Shown one piece after another: positions 16,971 through 27,154 of a stretch of DNA of 64,000 nt. Both the position numbers and the translations under genes were made by a program. The notes beneath the pieces were generated by a model that was not told where the DNA came from, made no database searches, and was given only the letters and a program-made list of their open reading frames with translations. The stretch comes from Moellerella wisconsensis ATCC 35017. Lineage in GTDB: Bacteria; Pseudomonadota; Gammaproteobacteria; Enterobacterales; Enterobacteriaceae. Every line of letters begins with the position of its first letter. Positions within the stretch are counted from its first letter, which is position 1. The DNA lies in NCBI RefSeq assembly GCF_001294465.1, contig NZ_LGAA01000003.1, positions 62,001-126,000 of the forward strand, read 5' to 3'.

Positions 16971-18023
16971 TTATCGCGAAGCTTTTAATTGCTGAAAATA
17001 ATTTTCATATAAAATATTTGCATCGCCAACATCATCCTGCCACTCTCCCTGCTCTATAATTGATTGATCAGGATATAACGATTGATCTTGCTGTAATTCT
17101 TGCGGCAGCATCGCTTTGGCTTTTTTATTTGGGGTCGGATAACCGATAGACTCAGCTACTTGGGCTGCAATTTCAGGGCGCAGTAAAAAGTTAATCAATT
17201 TATGCGCACCTTCGGTATTTTTAGCATTCGCCGGAATAGCTAAACTGTCCATCCAGAAAATACCGCCTTCTTTTGGCCAAATAGTTTCGATACTGGCGCC
17301 CGCCTCACGAGCTACAAATGCCGAACCATTCCACAACATTCCCACATCAATCTCACCTTCCATAAAAGGATTGGCCGGGTTATCGGAATTAAAAGCTAAT
17401 ACGTTTGGCATTAATTTTTGTAATTCATGATACGCTTCTTCGATCTGTTTTGGATCTTTAGTATTGCCTGAATAACCCAGTTTTAATAACGCCATCTGAA
17501 AAACTTCACGCGCATCATCGGTCAATAGTAGGCTATCTTTATATTGTGGTTTCCATAAATCTGCCCATGAAGTGATACTGGCAGGATCTATTTCACTGTT
17601 ATTTATACCGATTGCCGTCGCGCCCCAAATATAGGGAACTGAATAATCATTTTGTGGATCAAAATCTTTGTGCAGCAAGCTCGGGTCTAGATTATCAAAA
17701 TTGCTGAGTTTGCTTTTATCTATTTTTTGCAGCATCCCTTCTTTGCTCATTTTGGCAATAAAATAAGTGGATGGTACCACTAAATCGTAGGCTCCCTCTT
17801 TATAGGTTTTCAGCTTGGTGTACATGCTTTCATTGGATTCATAAGTGGAGTAAATCACTTTAATCCCAGTCTCTTTAGTAAACTGTTCAAGCAAACCTGG
17901 CGGAACGTATTCAGTCCAGTTATAAAAATACAGCACATTCTTGGCGTTATCATCAGCGGCAGTCGCTGAACCAATACCGACGGCCATGATGCCGGCAGCG
18001 AGAAGATAGGACCACTTTTTCAT
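16971..18023 (-). CDS. potD: Spermidine/putrescine ABC transporter, periplasmic binding protein
   Basis: A 350-residue secreted binding protein with a Sec signal peptide (MKKWSYLLAAGIMAVGIGSATAA; cleavage about 22/23) and the PotD signature LYFYNWTEYVPPGLLEQF. It delivers spermidine or putrescine to the PotABC complex. It is the last gene of the pot cluster, separated from potC by 132 bases containing a hairpin, whereas the other pot genes overlap. Downstream is the shared bidirectional terminator. Confidence 0.95.
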   Translation of the reverse strand: MKKWSYLLAAGIMAVGIGSATAADDNAKNVLYFYNWTEYVPPGLLEQFTKETGIKVIYSTYESNESMYTKLKTYKEGAYDLVVPSTYFIAKMSKEGMLQKIDKSKLSNFDNLDPSLLHKDFDPQNDYSVPYIWGATAIGINNSEIDPASITSWADLWKPQYKDSLLLTDDAREVFQMALLKLGYSGNTKDPKQIEEAYHELQKLMPNVLAFNSDNPANPFMEGEIDVGMLWNGSAFVAREAGASIETIWPKEGGIFWMDSLAIPANAKNTEGAHKLINFLLRPEIAAQVAESIGYPTPNKKAKAMLPQELQQDQSLYPDQSIIEQGEWQDDVGDANILYENYFQQLKASR

Positions 18024-18100
18024 ATAACGTTTCCTTCAACGGTTAATAGACTCGTCATGCTCTAGCCTACAGAGTCACACCATAGCGACTTGATATCCTT

Positions 18101-18119
18101 TGATACCTCATAGGTATCA
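18101..18119 (-). promoter_or_regulatory. Intercistronic hairpin between potC and potD
   Basis: TGATACC (18101-18107) and GGTATCA (18113-18119) form a 7-bp stem around TCATA, with no T-run on the minus strand. It may stabilise or process the mRNA so that the binding protein is made in excess. Confidence 0.4.
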
Positions 18120-18155
18120 ATCCATGTGATAAACGATAACAAGACGCCCTATCGA

Positions 18156-18935
18156 TTAATGACTTTTCAGCCGATCACGTAATACCCACTGGCTTAATAT
18201 TACTAATACTAATGACAATAACAGCAAGATGGTGGCTAATGCATTGACCTCTGGCGAGACCCCAACTTTTACCATCGAGTAAATTTTTAACGGTAGAATT
18301 TCATAGCTTGGTCCGGTCACAAATGACGAAACCACCACATCGTCCATCGACAATGTAAAACTTAATAACCAGCCGGCAATCACTGCGGGTAAGGCTAAAG
18401 GTAAAATTATTTTGCGCAAAATAGTCCATTCCCCCGCCCCTAAATCTCTTGCCGCTTCTAACATCTTCACGTCAAAATCTTTTAAGCGAGAATAAACGGT
18501 AACTACCACAAATGGCAGGCAAAAAGTAATATGGGAAAATAATAATGACCAAAAACCCAAAGATATTCCCAATAACATAAACAGTACTAATAACGAAATC
18601 GCCATAACTATGTCTGGTGACATCATCACCACAAATAACATCCCGCTGACAAACGGCTTACCTTTGAAACGATACCGATATAAAGCCACTGCGGTCAACG
18701 AACCGATAACGGTCGCGAAGGTTGCGGAAAGTACCGCCATGGTTAATGAATGCCCCGCAGCTTGCAGCAGGCTATCGTTATTCATCAATAAGCCATACCA
18801 CTGGGTTGAGAACCCTTGCCAATTAATACCAAAGCGAGATTTATTGAATGAATTAACCACCAGCAGAATGATGGGAATATACAAATAAGCATAGACGATG
18901 GTCATAAAACCACTACGCAAAATACGCCCTATCAT
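18156..18935 (-). CDS. potC: Spermidine/putrescine ABC transporter permease PotC
   Basis: A 259-residue inner-membrane protein with about six helices and the ABC-permease EAA loop ([20 protein letters not shown], about residues 160-180) that docks on PotA. It overlaps the end of potB by 4 bases (18932-18935), as in the E. coli potABCD operon. Length is normal for PotC. Together with PotB it forms the polyamine channel. Confidence 0.95.
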   Translation of the reverse strand: MIGRILRSGFMTIVYAYLYIPIILLVVNSFNKSRFGINWQGFSTQWYGLLMNNDSLLQAAGHSLTMAVLSATFATVIGSLTAVALYRYRFKGKPFVSGMLFVVMMSPDIVMAISLLVLFMLLGISLGFWSLLFSHITFCLPFVVVTVYSRLKDFDVKMLEAARDLGAGEWTILRKIILPLALPAVIAGWLLSFTLSMDDVVVSSFVTGPSYEILPLKIYSMVKVGVSPEVNALATILLLLSLVLVILSQWVLRDRLKSH

Positions 18936-19792
18936 CCCATGTCTCCTTTCTTGTGCAGCAATTTACTGGCGCGATAATACACGAACAGTAATAGCCCCAT
19001 CGCCAGTGTCAGTACTATGCTAGTCGCTGCACCAAATGGCCAATCGCGAATATTTAGGAACTGGCTTTTTATCACATTACCAATCAACAGATTTTTTGAT
19101 CCGCCCATTAAATCAGAGACATAAAACAGCCCCATCGCAGGCAGCAACACCAATAAACACCCGGCAATAATACCCGGCATAGTGAGTGGAATAATGATAC
19201 GAATAAAGGTTTGGAATTTATTAGCCCCTAAATCCCTTGCGGCTTCAAGGCAAGGTTTATCTAACTTTTCGAGGCTAGAATATAGCGGCATTACCATGAA
19301 AGGTAATAAAATATACACCAAGCCCAACACCACGGCTTCCGAGGTATACATCAAGCGAAATGGTTTGTCGATCAGTCCAATCCATAACAGAAATTCATTC
19401 ATATAGCCTTTGGTACTGAGGAAGACTTTAAGGCCATAAATACGGATCAGTGAATTAGTCCAGAACGGGACTATCAACAAAAACAGCATCAAGGGTTGCA
19501 GTTTTTTCGGTAAACGCGCCAAAATAAATGCAAAAGGATAGCCAATCAGCAAACAACACAGCGTAGCAATTACCGCCATATTCAAGGAATGCAACATCAC
19601 CTTGCCATATAGAGGATCAAACAATCGCGTATAGTTGTCCCAAGTGAAAATCATTTGCACTAAATTGGCGTCATCACGGGTCAAAAAGCTGGTACCGATA
19701 ATCATGAGATTCGGCATAAAAACAAACAGCAATAACCAAGTGACCACACCAATAATCACTATATTCTGTAATAGCTTACGTTTATTGAACAT
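18932..19792 (-). CDS. potB: Spermidine/putrescine ABC transporter permease PotB
   Basis: A 286-residue inner-membrane permease with about six helices and an EAA loop ([20 protein letters not shown]). The start overlaps the end of potA by 11 bases and the stop overlaps potC, so potABC are translationally coupled. It matches PotB in length and in its N-terminal [10 protein letters not shown]-type start. Confidence 0.95.
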   Translation of the reverse strand: MFNKRKLLQNIVIIGVVTWLLLFVFMPNLMIIGTSFLTRDDANLVQMIFTWDNYTRLFDPLYGKVMLHSLNMAVIATLCCLLIGYPFAFILARLPKKLQPLMLFLLIVPFWTNSLIRIYGLKVFLSTKGYMNEFLLWIGLIDKPFRLMYTSEAVVLGLVYILLPFMVMPLYSSLEKLDKPCLEAARDLGANKFQTFIRIIIPLTMPGIIAGCLLVLLPAMGLFYVSDLMGGSKNLLIGNVIKSQFLNIRDWPFGAATSIVLTLAMGLLLFVYYRASKLLHKKGDMG

Positions 19793-20891
19793 CAGCCAAC
19801 ACCACCTCCCAGCTGTCTACCCAAGTCACGGCAATTTTTTGATTCAACGAATGATCAACGTCGGGATCATCTTCATTGAAAAATTCACTGACCATAACCA
19901 TTTTGCCATTCTCCATTTCAACCACAGAGTCTAGCGTCATGCCTTTATAGTTACGTTCACGCACATATCCAATTAATCCTGGCACATGTTCGCTATCATG
20001 AATTTCTTCAACCCGTAAATCTTCCGGTCTTAACAGGACTTTGACCGATTGCCCTGGGGTAACATTCAGCTCCGTGTAGATATCGCATTCATGCCCTTCG
20101 ACCCGCGCACGGATCTTTTTATCATCAATACGATGCAGAACGGTAGTATCAAAAATATTAATTTCGCCGATAAATTGTGCCACAAACAGGTTTTTAGGCT
20201 CCTCATAAATTTCACGCGGTGTGCCATCCTGTTCAATGTGCCCAGCTTGCATCACCAAAATACGATCAGACATAGCCAAAGCTTCTTCTTGGTCATGTGT
20301 AACAAATATAAAGGTAATATCGAGCTGACGTTGCAGTGCTTTTAACTCATTCTGCATCTGCTTACGCAATTTATAATCCAGTGCCGATAATGATTCATCA
20401 AGCAGCAATACTTTGGGCTTATTAACTACCGCCCGAGCAATCGCCACGCGCTGTTGTTGTCCCCCGGATAATTGGTTCGGTCTACGCTGAGCAAAAGCGT
20501 CCAACTGCACCATACGTAAGGCTTCTTCAACCCGAGGTGCAATTTCATGTGCCGGTAATTTTTGCATTTTCAAACCAAATGCAACGTTTTCATACACCGT
20601 CATATGTGGAAATAGAGCGTAACTCTGAAAGACAGTATTCACGCAACGCTGCTCTGCCGGAATATCGGTAATATCCTGTCCATCCAGAATAAGTGTACCG
20701 CTATCGACATCTTCGAGCCCGGCAATTAAGCGCAAGACCGTGGTTTTACCACAACCGGAGGGACCTAAAATTGTCAGGAATTCACCATGATTAATTTTCA
20801 GGTCGAGTTGTGAAATGATATTTTTGCCATCGAACCCTTTGCTAACCGCTTTGAGTTCAACTAGTGGTGTGTGAGAGGTTTTCTCAGTCAT
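19782..20891 (-). CDS. potA: Spermidine/putrescine ABC transporter ATPase PotA
   Basis: A 369-residue ATPase energising polyamine import. Walker [10 protein letters not shown], signature [14 protein letters not shown], Walker [13 protein letters not shown] and the switch His in [10 protein letters not shown] are present. The C-terminal about 130 residues form the regulatory TOBE-type domain (LLRPEDLRV). It is the first gene of the cluster. Upstream lies a 717-base AT-rich region with the operon promoter. Confidence 0.96.
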   Translation of the reverse strand: MTEKTSHTPLVELKAVSKGFDGKNIISQLDLKINHGEFLTILGPSGCGKTTVLRLIAGLEDVDSGTLILDGQDITDIPAEQRCVNTVFQSYALFPHMTVYENVAFGLKMQKLPAHEIAPRVEEALRMVQLDAFAQRRPNQLSGGQQQRVAIARAVVNKPKVLLLDESLSALDYKLRKQMQNELKALQRQLDITFIFVTHDQEEALAMSDRILVMQAGHIEQDGTPREIYEEPKNLFVAQFIGEINIFDTTVLHRIDDKKIRARVEGHECDIYTELNVTPGQSVKVLLRPEDLRVEEIHDSEHVPGLIGYVRERNYKGMTLDSVVEMENGKMVMVSEFFNEDDPDVDHSLNQKIAVTWVDSWEVVLADVQ

Positions 20892-21540
20892 TTATGTTAT
20901 CACTCTATCCCTTACAAGAATGCAGATAGAACCGCTACAGGAAAAAGACTGTAATAAGCTTCGGAGGTGATTAACGCCTCTCCAGAGAAGCCCAAAACCA
21001 GTAGCGCCAATAGAATTACTACGAAGCGGGCATAATAAACGCAGTTTGATAAAATTGAAAGCTGGATCACAGAAAACTTGTATTTTTTTAATGTGGTTAA
21101 CTTATTATTTAGTAATCAATAAACGCATCTAAAACATTAAGTTAAATTAAATAATTATAGAATATAGTCTAAAAAATATTTTTTATTGAGAGACCATAAC
21201 TATTGGTTAATAATCATCGATGATTTACCGTTTATGATCTAAATAATCTAATAATAAAATTAATTTCTTATTTTAAATCAAAATATTAATTAGAGACTCA
21301 TCCAATGATGATCTATACGACTGCTAATGAAGATAATTACCGTTTAACTATAAAACATATCTAATTAAAAACTTCATATCCATTTGTTTTAAATCAATTT
21401 ATAATATTTTATTCTGTCTAAGCAGACATGATGTTTTTATTAGTTACATTTGTATCAGAAAAATAAAATCCCTCTCTATTGTGATCATTAGGAGCGACTA
21501 TTTTTTATCAAAAAAAATCATATTACTCAAAACACACACA
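20892..21540. other. AT-rich gap upstream of potA
   Basis: About 650 bases without a supportable gene. It must hold the pot promoter near its left end. No conserved operator was recognised. Confidence 0.5.
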
Positions 21541-21570
21541 TAAAAAAGGGCAGATACTTATCTGCCCTTC
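21541..21570 (-). terminator. Terminator of fimbrial operon 1
   Basis: On the minus strand AAGGGCAGAT, a 4-base loop and ATCTGCCCTT are followed by a run of T. The stem (21546-21569) lies about 40 bases after the stop of the adhesin gene, a textbook Rho-independent terminator. Confidence 0.9.
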
Positions 21571-21608
21571 AAAAAATGCTTTAAATTAATACGCTATACA
21601 ATCATCAA

Positions 21609-22574
21609 TTAATAATAATTAATTTTCACCACAGTAGAAGCACTAAAGGGCCCGGTTGTCACTTTACTGACTCTCTTCACCGAAGCAGTATATTTACGAG
21701 TAACATCCGTCGAGCCGGTAGGTAAGTTGCCAAAAAATTGGAAGTAATTAAACTTAACTTTATTATTATCGCTATCTAAAATAGTTAAATTAGTCCCATT
21801 TTTTAAATCTATTGCCGAATCGCCATTTAACGGATCATTAGTCTCAAAGTTAACATTTAATGAAAAGTTATCCAGACAACCTCTTTTTACCGCTTGAATT
21901 TGAAAACTCTTATTAAACGCCTGATTCTGATCTAAATCTGTCACCAGTAATTGGCCAAAATCTATTTGTTGAGTCTCTGGATATACTTTAATATCCGCGC
22001 CACATTTAAGGAATCGGATCCCACGTAATCCCGAAACAGAATAACGTAAATTCTTGGCGCCAGGAAGTTTATTCAGCCCTAAACTCCCATCAAATTGAAA
22101 CACAGTAAATTTATCATCCCCAGTGTAAGTGCCTGATTGGGGTACTTTACCTGTCACTTTAACATACAAAACAAATGTAATAGTAAAGGTAACACTTTGC
22201 TTCGGATAAATCGGATTAGTACCGGTACTCACACGCTGTTCATTTTTTTCTAGCTCTTGCCCATTATAACGAGCCCCTAATAATAACCCATCACCCAACG
22301 ATTGTGATGTCGGGTTAAAATACATATAGACCACATCACCTTTATTGGTTTGTACGTTATTACAATAGACGGTTACCGTCAGCGGGTTTGACTCCCAAAT
22401 AATCGTACCTGGCTCCATATCAGAGGGAATAGCTAATTGCCCGACAGGAACGGGAGGTTTAGTCACCACATTAGTTCCTGCTTCGACGCAATCTAATGCC
22501 ATCACGGGTAAACTACATAATAACAATAATGTAGCCGAAAGAATGCTTGTTATATTAATGCGTAATTTTATCAT
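21609..22574 (-). CDS. Fimbrial tip adhesin-like protein, operon 1
   Basis: A 321-residue secreted protein with signal peptide (MIKLRINITSILSATLLLLC..., cleavage near MALDCVEAG) and a two-domain layout. The C-terminal part from about residue 180 (LKCGADIKVYPETQQIDFGQL) is a pilin-like domain ending in KINYY, the type of C-terminal beta-strand recognised by fimbrial chaperones. The N-terminal half is not recognised and is the likely receptor-binding lectin domain. It is the last gene of the operon, the usual position of a tip adhesin, and is followed by a strong terminator. Receptor unknown. Confidence 0.75.
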   Translation of the reverse strand: MIKLRINITSILSATLLLLCSLPVMALDCVEAGTNVVTKPPVPVGQLAIPSDMEPGTIIWESNPLTVTVYCNNVQTNKGDVVYMYFNPTSQSLGDGLLLGARYNGQELEKNEQRVSTGTNPIYPKQSVTFTITFVLYVKVTGKVPQSGTYTGDDKFTVFQFDGSLGLNKLPGAKNLRYSVSGLRGIRFLKCGADIKVYPETQQIDFGQLLVTDLDQNQAFNKSFQIQAVKRGCLDNFSLNVNFETNDPLNGDSAIDLKNGTNLTILDSDNNKVKFNYFQFFGNLPTGSTDVTRKYTASVKRVSKVTTGPFSASTVVKINYY

Positions 22575-22589
22575 TAGGCCTCATCCCAA

Positions 22590-23141
22590 TTATAGGTAAT
22601 CAATATTTAGTCTGATCTGACTACGTATATTACCTAGGGTTAATTCATTTTTAGGAAGATAGCTTTCCAGCATGGAATACAAAATAATTTGCTGATTATG
22701 ATCAAATTTCACCGGATAATTTCGAAACTCTCCATTGGGTATTTCATGTCCTTTTTCATCCAGTAATCGAATACCAAAACCATCGAGTAAACTCTGACCA
22801 CCAAATAAGTTGGGATCAGTACTTTTTGTTGGCTCCGCAATAAACATTAATCTCACCACAGGTTCACGATCATTCCGTAAATATGATGGAAAAATACAAT
22901 CATCAAATTTTAATCGTATTTTTTTAGCCGGGCTACGATCGCCAATTTGTTGAAAAAAATTAAGTGAAATAGGCCCTAAATCAATATTTTGATCAAGTGA
23001 AGATAAACTTATTTTACAGGGTAATGAAACGATGCTCCCCCTAAAATTAACATCCCCTTTTAACATGCTGCTGTCCGCAAAAAGATATTTTGGACTAAAA
23101 AAAAGCATGATAAAAAATAAAGAAATAGGCAACTTTTTCAC
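22590..23141 (-). CDS. Minor fimbrial subunit, operon 1
   Basis: A 183-residue pilin-fold protein with signal peptide (MKKLPISLFFIMLFFSPKYLFA). Mature sequence shows the FimA-family pattern: GSIVSLPCKISL near the N-terminus, a second Cys (DDCIF) for the conserved disulfide, and a C-terminal strand ending RLNIDYL. It lies between the chaperone and adhesin genes, where adaptor subunits are normally encoded. Confidence 0.8.
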   Translation of the reverse strand: MKKLPISLFFIMLFFSPKYLFADSSMLKGDVNFRGSIVSLPCKISLSSLDQNIDLGPISLNFFQQIGDRSPAKKIRLKFDDCIFPSYLRNDREPVVRLMFIAEPTKSTDPNLFGGQSLLDGFGIRLLDEKGHEIPNGEFRNYPVKFDHNQQIILYSMLESYLPKNELTLGNIRSQIRLNIDYL

Positions 23142-23152
23142 TTTTACACATC

Positions 23153-23893
23153 CTATTTATTTTCTGCAGATAACTGACACGTAACTGCAGTACAGTTATA
23201 AGTAAGCATTTTCAGTCCGCCATAATCATCCATATAACCAAGGTATAATTTAGCAAACGGTGATGTTGGAACAGTGACTGTTTCTTGAGATAACGGAGAA
23301 ATCATCACACTGTCAAATCCTGGAAAATTACCTTTTTCATTATTGCTTAAATAACCGAGTGTAATATAAAACTTAGACGGGTTATCTAATGTTAATTTAC
23401 TACCAGTACGACTAATCTTTAAATCCTTAGCCCAGACTTTATCACTATCATTAATAATCGTTGCTGGTCGATAAAACATTTTTAAACGACTCTGAATAGC
23501 AATTTGTACGACATTTTCTTTTTCAGATGTAGGGGGTATCTCACGTACATTTAAATAAAATAGAGATTCTCTATCTTGAGGTAATTGATTAATCCCTTCT
23601 GTTTTAATTATTTTAATCTGATTTTTAACGCCAGGTTCAACTCGCTGCATCGGAGGTAGCACGGTAAAAGGTTCAGAGACCTTTTTTCCTTCGCTATTTT
23701 CAATCCATGATTGCGCTAAATAAGGTGATGTTTTACTTTGATTATTAATCACTAAACTTACGGACTTATCTTTTCCCGGAAAAATAATCCTTGTGCGATC
23801 AATATTAATTGCTGCTGTCGCATATTGTGAGGTCAACAATAAACAGGACAGCAAAAAAGTAGCTATATTTTTATGATGCATAATCTTTTCCAT
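23153..23893 (-). CDS. Periplasmic fimbrial chaperone, operon 1
   Basis: A 246-residue PapD-like chaperone with signal peptide and the family core: INIDRTRIIFPGKDKSVSL, the Arg and Lys anchor region, and LPQDRESLFYLNVREIPP with the G1-strand side (IQSRLKMFYRP). It folds pilins by donor-strand complementation and delivers them to the usher. Its ATG overlaps the usher stop codon by one base (TAATG at 23893); a second in-frame ATG 12 bases later is possible. The C-terminus ends with a Cys pair (CTAVTCQL), common in this subgroup. Confidence 0.92.
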   Translation of the reverse strand: MEKIMHHKNIATFLLSCLLLTSQYATAAINIDRTRIIFPGKDKSVSLVINNQSKTSPYLAQSWIENSEGKKVSEPFTVLPPMQRVEPGVKNQIKIIKTEGINQLPQDRESLFYLNVREIPPTSEKENVVQIAIQSRLKMFYRPATIINDSDKVWAKDLKISRTGSKLTLDNPSKFYITLGYLSNNEKGNFPGFDSVMISPLSQETVTVPTSPFAKLYLGYMDDYGGLKMLTYNCTAVTCQLSAENK

Positions 23894-26388
23894 TAATTAC
23901 AAGGGATTAACAATTTAGAATCCATGTTGTTGGCTAATTCAGCAATATTGAGCTGACACTGATTCTGTTGATTATTCCATTTAATAATATAATTATTATC
24001 ATGGTTAATACCGGTTAAATAAACAATGCCATTCTCACCAATAATACCCACTTCTCTTCCTGACTCTTTTTCAATAACACTAGTTCCTAATGGAGGATAT
24101 TTTCCATTGGCTAATCGAATAACAGCAAGAATACGTCGCCCTTGATTAGCATTGATTTTTTGATAGCCAATCGCACCTTCCGTCAAAGTTTTGGCAATCA
24201 TATTATCGCTAATATCGATATCATCAGGCAGAGTATTCATATCGATATAAACATCTGAGTTAGTAAAGCTATTCAGACTCGTCGCGACACCGATACCAAA
24301 CTTATTAGTCACAGATTCGTTATTATTGATCGATATACCACCAACACCATCACTATCCACCATTATTCGCGGCTCATTATTAGTCGCATTTCGGTGCAAT
24401 GCGGCACCGTATTTAGTCATTGTCATCGAGCCATACCAACTTCCGCCCAATGCACGGTAGGAATTAGTATTTTCAGCGCCATTAACATTCAACACCCCAT
24501 AAGCTGAGGAGTATTGATAATTACCACTAATATTCGGTTCACCACGACCTAATTCACGTTTATCACCACCGGCACGAAGACTCCAATAACTATTATCAAT
24601 ATTTTTACTGTAATAGGCGACTGACTGACCGACTGTTTTACCGCCATCAGAATATTGAGCATCGTAACTCACCGAACTGCCACCTTCTATTGGTAAAGAA
24701 AGAGAAAAATATAGCTGGTTGTCGTCGGTTTCTCGGTATTTAATCCTGTTAGCCGATAATGTGGCTGATATATTACGAATATTTCCTAAATTAAATATTT
24801 TACTCAAGCTTAAACCAAAGCTAGTGCTGGAGTCGTTATCCCAATATTGATGATGAGATGCATTGAGATATAGCGTAATATCCAGTGGATCGATATATTG
24901 ATTAAATGATGCCGTATAAACGTTTTTATCTCGACGCATATCTAACTGACCATTAAGTCCATCGATATATTGCGGCATGGTAATAAATTCTTTCTCGGAG
25001 AATTTATATCCCGCAAATGTCAGTTGCGATCGTGTAGATTCAAAACGCTTCGAATAATTTAATCGATAACTGTTACCTGAATAATTTCCATATTGGCTAA
25101 ACTTGGCTTGCGTCCGAGTTATATCAAATGACATGGCGCCAAAATTATTCATATTTTGACCAATACCTAAATTAATCGCACGGTATTTATCATTATCTAT
25201 AGTCGCAATCAATCCACCAAATAATGAGGTATTACTTAATATCCCATACGAAGCTTCCGCAGCCATAAATCGCGGATCATGTTTATTCGAACGGCCAAAA
25301 GGATCAGTTTTTCCTAATGTCAGTTTATACAACAACTGCCCTTGTCGAGTTAAAAAAGGTAATGAAGCAGCTGTAATTTGATAATTTACTTTTGAACCAT
25401 CTTCTTCTTCAATAGTAACATCTAACGTCCCTTGAACAGCGTCAGTGATATCTTGTATCAAAAACGGACCGGGAGCGACTTTAGTTTGTTTAATAATTCG
25501 ACCATGCTGTGAGATAACAACGGTGGCATTGGTCTTAGCGATACCAGTCACCTGAGGTGCATAACCACGAAGTGAAGGCGGTAACATTCTATTATCGCTA
25601 AATAATGTAGCTCCCAAAAAACGGAAACTTTCAAAAACATCCGTTTTTAAATAGGATTCACCCAGTAAAATTTTAGACCCTATTTTAGGCAAGGCTCTAA
25701 AAGCATAAATTTGTGTCCAATCGAACCGTTGGTTAGTCACCGTATTAGAACGATTATATTGATACTGATAATCAGCGCGAAAACGCCAAGCGCCTAAATT
25801 AACCCCCGCAGTCCCATTACTGCTCGCACTAAATGTCTCGCTGCTATTTTTAGGCGCAAGGTAATTAAGAAATAAATTGTAATCAAGAATAAAACCTGTA
25901 ATCCCATTATCCCACTGTGATGGTGGAACCCAATAAGGATCATCATATTCTAACCATGCCTGAGGTATAGAAAAAAGAATACTCTGCGAGGCTTTATCGA
26001 AACGGATCTGTATCCCTTCTTTCTCGGTTAAATTTACACATTGACCGTCATTCCAAACTGGAAATTCTTTTTCTATTTCGGGTTTAAGATCAAATAATTT
26101 AACAATTTCAGGTGTAATACAAGGCGATGTTTCACCATCTGAATCTTCAATAAAGCGAATTAAATATTGACCTGAAAGTTTGCGTCCATTAAGAGTAATA
26201 TCAGAAAGATATTCACCCGCTGGAATATAATCAGGATTAGAAAATTGAGTTAAATCGATATTATCTCTATCCTTGGCATCGATAATATTAATATTAAACT
26301 CAACTGCTTTTATCGGCATAGATGCCAACATCAATGCCGATAAAACCATACTTGTATTTATCAATTTAGCACGATGTATAAATAGCAT
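23893..26388 (-). CDS. Outer-membrane fimbrial usher, operon 1
   Basis: An 831-residue FimD/PapC-type usher, a 24-strand beta-barrel that secretes and assembles pilins. After a signal peptide come the N-terminal domain (GEYLSDITLNGR, chaperone docking), the barrel with plug (LLPPSLRGYAPQVTGIAKTN, then VTIEEEDGS), and C-terminal domains ending in a cysteine-containing segment (LLIPCN). Length is normal. The gene is separated from the pilin by 83 bases containing a perfect palindrome, and is coupled to the chaperone by TAATG. Confidence 0.94.
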   Translation of the reverse strand: MLFIHRAKLINTSMVLSALMLASMPIKAVEFNINIIDAKDRDNIDLTQFSNPDYIPAGEYLSDITLNGRKLSGQYLIRFIEDSDGETSPCITPEIVKLFDLKPEIEKEFPVWNDGQCVNLTEKEGIQIRFDKASQSILFSIPQAWLEYDDPYWVPPSQWDNGITGFILDYNLFLNYLAPKNSSETFSASSNGTAGVNLGAWRFRADYQYQYNRSNTVTNQRFDWTQIYAFRALPKIGSKILLGESYLKTDVFESFRFLGATLFSDNRMLPPSLRGYAPQVTGIAKTNATVVISQHGRIIKQTKVAPGPFLIQDITDAVQGTLDVTIEEEDGSKVNYQITAASLPFLTRQGQLLYKLTLGKTDPFGRSNKHDPRFMAAEASYGILSNTSLFGGLIATIDNDKYRAINLGIGQNMNNFGAMSFDITRTQAKFSQYGNYSGNSYRLNYSKRFESTRSQLTFAGYKFSEKEFITMPQYIDGLNGQLDMRRDKNVYTASFNQYIDPLDITLYLNASHHQYWDNDSSTSFGLSLSKIFNLGNIRNISATLSANRIKYRETDDNQLYFSLSLPIEGGSSVSYDAQYSDGGKTVGQSVAYYSKNIDNSYWSLRAGGDKRELGRGEPNISGNYQYSSAYGVLNVNGAENTNSYRALGGSWYGSMTMTKYGAALHRNATNNEPRIMVDSDGVGGISINNNESVTNKFGIGVATSLNSFTNSDVYIDMNTLPDDIDISDNMIAKTLTEGAIGYQKINANQGRRILAVIRLANGKYPPLGTSVIEKESGREVGIIGENGIVYLTGINHDNNYIIKWNNQQNQCQLNIAELANNMDSKLLIPCN

Positions 26389-26429
26389 AATAAGCCCTGA
26401 TAAAGAAAATGCAGGAACAAAACAAAGAA

Positions 26430-26457
26430 ATAACAGGCAATATATATTGCCTGTTAT
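26430..26457 (-). terminator. Palindrome between major pilin and usher (attenuating terminator)
   Basis: ATAACAGGCAA (26430-26440) pairs with TTGCCTGTTAT (26447-26457) in a fully palindromic 28-base stretch. On the minus strand it is followed by TTTCTTTG, a weak T-run. It probably terminates most transcripts after the pilin gene, setting a high pilin-to-usher ratio. Confidence 0.7.
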
Positions 26458-26471
26458 TCAGCTTACTAATC

Positions 26472-27041
26472 TTATAAATAGTTCAGAGCATAAGTTGCTT
26501 GAGCAATAATGCTACCAGTTTCAACTTTTTTACCATTAGCTTCAACACGTGCACTAAATGCTAATTTATTTGGACCATCAACTAATGGGATCTCAATACT
26601 TGTTCCACCCACAGCCATAGTATTACCATCCGCATTAATTAAACGAACGCCAACACCACGAGAAGTACCAGTATTAACTAATAAATCAGTTTTATCTGCA
26701 TCTGGTGTACCAGAGAAAGTAACTTTAACTTTGCTTACTGCTGGGAATAAAGGATCAGCACCTTCACCAACCCCTGGAACTTCAGCTAAGTCACAGTTTT
26801 CTAGAGCAATATTATATTGAACGCTTTGGCTATATTTATTGCCTGTTTCTAATACTTTATTTGCAACTTGTCCTAAGTCAACATTAACAGTACCATCACC
26901 TGGTAATGAGCAAGGCGCATTAATAACTTTACCAGTAAAGTTAATTACACCAGTTCCTTGGTCAACAGTTGCAGCATTAGCAGCAACGGTAGAGAAAGAA
27001 GATGCAATAATCGCAGCCAAAGCAATTTTAGAGAATTTCAT
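26472..27041 (-). CDS. Major fimbrial subunit, operon 1
   Basis: A 189-residue type 1-family pilin. Signal peptide MKFSKIALAAIIASSFSTVAANA is followed by TGVINFTGKVINAPCSL, a second Cys in LENCDLA for the disulfide, and the C-terminal TYALNYL strand motif. It is the first structural gene after the regulator and is followed by a strong palindrome, the arrangement of the abundant shaft subunit. Start ATG preceded by AGGAAAAT. Confidence 0.9.
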   Translation of the reverse strand: MKFSKIALAAIIASSFSTVAANAATVDQGTGVINFTGKVINAPCSLPGDGTVNVDLGQVANKVLETGNKYSQSVQYNIALENCDLAEVPGVGEGADPLFPAVSKVKVTFSGTPDADKTDLLVNTGTSRGVGVRLINADGNTMAVGGTSIEIPLVDGPNKLAFSARVEANGKKVETGSIIAQATYALNYL

Positions 27042-27154
27042 ATTATTTTCCTATTGTAGAAAGACAACTAACGTATTTAATATCTAATAACAACATAACT
27101 AACAGATGTTATTAAATAAACTGAGAATAATTAATATAAATATATAATAGACAA

